Below are positions 5,922-6,011 of a stretch of 6,011 nucleotides of DNA, one piece after another (position 1 is the stretch's first letter; each line of letters begins with the position of its first letter). Source of the stretch: Synergistota bacterium. Its GTDB lineage: Bacteria; Synergistota; JAGHAJ01. Below the pieces are notes generated by a model. It saw nothing but the letters and a program-made list of their open reading frames with translations, did no database searches and had not been told where the DNA came from. Made by a program: the position numbers and the translations under genes. The stretch is from positions 1 to 6,011 of the forward strand of contig JAGHAJ010000153.1 in NCBI GenBank assembly GCA_021161545.1, given 5' to 3'.

Positions 5922-6011
5922 ATGGCTAAGAAACTCTCAACAGAGGAAAAGATGGCAATAATTCTTGAAGGTCTTCGTCATGAGAAGAGTGTTTCTCAAA
6001 TCTGCAGAGAA
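5922..6011 (+). CDS. IS3-family OrfA-like transposase, N-terminus only
   Basis: The first 30 codons are present and the frame runs off the window. The protein begins MAKKLSTEEKMAIILEGLRH and continues EKSVSQICRE, which is the opening of the helix-turn-helix domain of IS3/IS911-type OrfA proteins (a basic start, then EEK..IILEGL and S..EICRE). This domain would bind the element's terminal repeats; the catalytic DDE part is usually in a second frame, OrfB, reached by frameshifting. The ATG at 5922 is supported by the GGGGGTG ribosome site six bases upstream. Whether the element is intact cannot be judged here. Other helix-turn-helix transposase groups are possible with so few residues. Confidence 0.75.
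   Translation, partial: MAKKLSTEEKMAIILEGLRHEKSVSQICRE

Larger units (their letters stand above)
5846..6011 (+). mobile_element. Left end of an IS3-family-like insertion sequence (partial)
   Basis: About 14 bases after the stop of the DUF3782-type gene comes a stretch (about 5846-5877) ending CTCCCCTGAATAATTGGACA. It resembles the terminal inverted repeats of IS3-family elements, which typically begin TG and carry a C-run followed by a GGACA block. A promoter and an OrfA-like reading frame follow at once. The exact outer base is uncertain: a TG at 5846-5847 is possible, but family spacing would place the tip nearer 5852. The right end, OrfB and any target duplication lie outside the window, so the boundary is inferred from one side only. 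Confidence 0.6.

Overview
The window is from a bacterium. It encodes a bacterial-type TilS, strong AAAGGAGG-type Shine-Dalgarno sites precede several genes, and the genes are tightly packed. Base composition is moderately AT-rich by eye. The solute-binding protein has an ordinary signal peptide without a lipobox cysteine. Proteins are rich in Lys/Glu, and Arg is often AGA/AGG. Together with the DUF3782-type gene, this fits a thermophilic or anaerobic diderm lineage such as Thermotogota, Synergistota or similar. That placement is inference and no species is assigned.

Left part (1-2618, minus strand): a family-5 (peptide/nickel/oligopeptide) ABC importer operon. The gene for the extracellular solute-binding protein comes first. 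A strong hairpin follows directly after its stop codon, and then comes a DppB/OppB-type permease that runs off the left edge of the window. The remaining importer subunits (DppC, DppD, DppF) would lie beyond position 1. The SBP-hairpin-permease order suggests the binding protein is made in excess over the membrane subunits.

Middle part (2768-4943, plus strand): separated from the importer by an AT-rich divergent spacer of about 150 bases. It holds an RNase Z-like metallo-beta-lactamase-fold hydrolase followed almost without gap by tilS. The stop codon of the first gene is built into the ribosome binding site of the second. Both belong to families that act on tRNA, one trimming 3' ends and one making lysidine in the tRNA-Ile2 anticodon, so this looks like a small tRNA-maturation operon.

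Right part (4944-6011, plus strand): a free-standing cassette with its own extended -10 promoter. It encodes a DUF3782-type protein consisting of a tryptophan-rich heptad-repeat coiled coil joined to a PD-(D/E)XK nuclease-like domain. A few bases after its stop there is what looks like the left end of an IS3-family insertion sequence, with a promoter partly in the terminal repeat and the first 30 codons of OrfA before the window ends. This is the accessory end of the window and holds the least understood gene.

The most interesting object is the DUF3782-type nuclease-like protein with its 21-base tandem repeat. The family is already named but, to my knowledge, its role is unsettled. I see no clearly new multi-gene system here.
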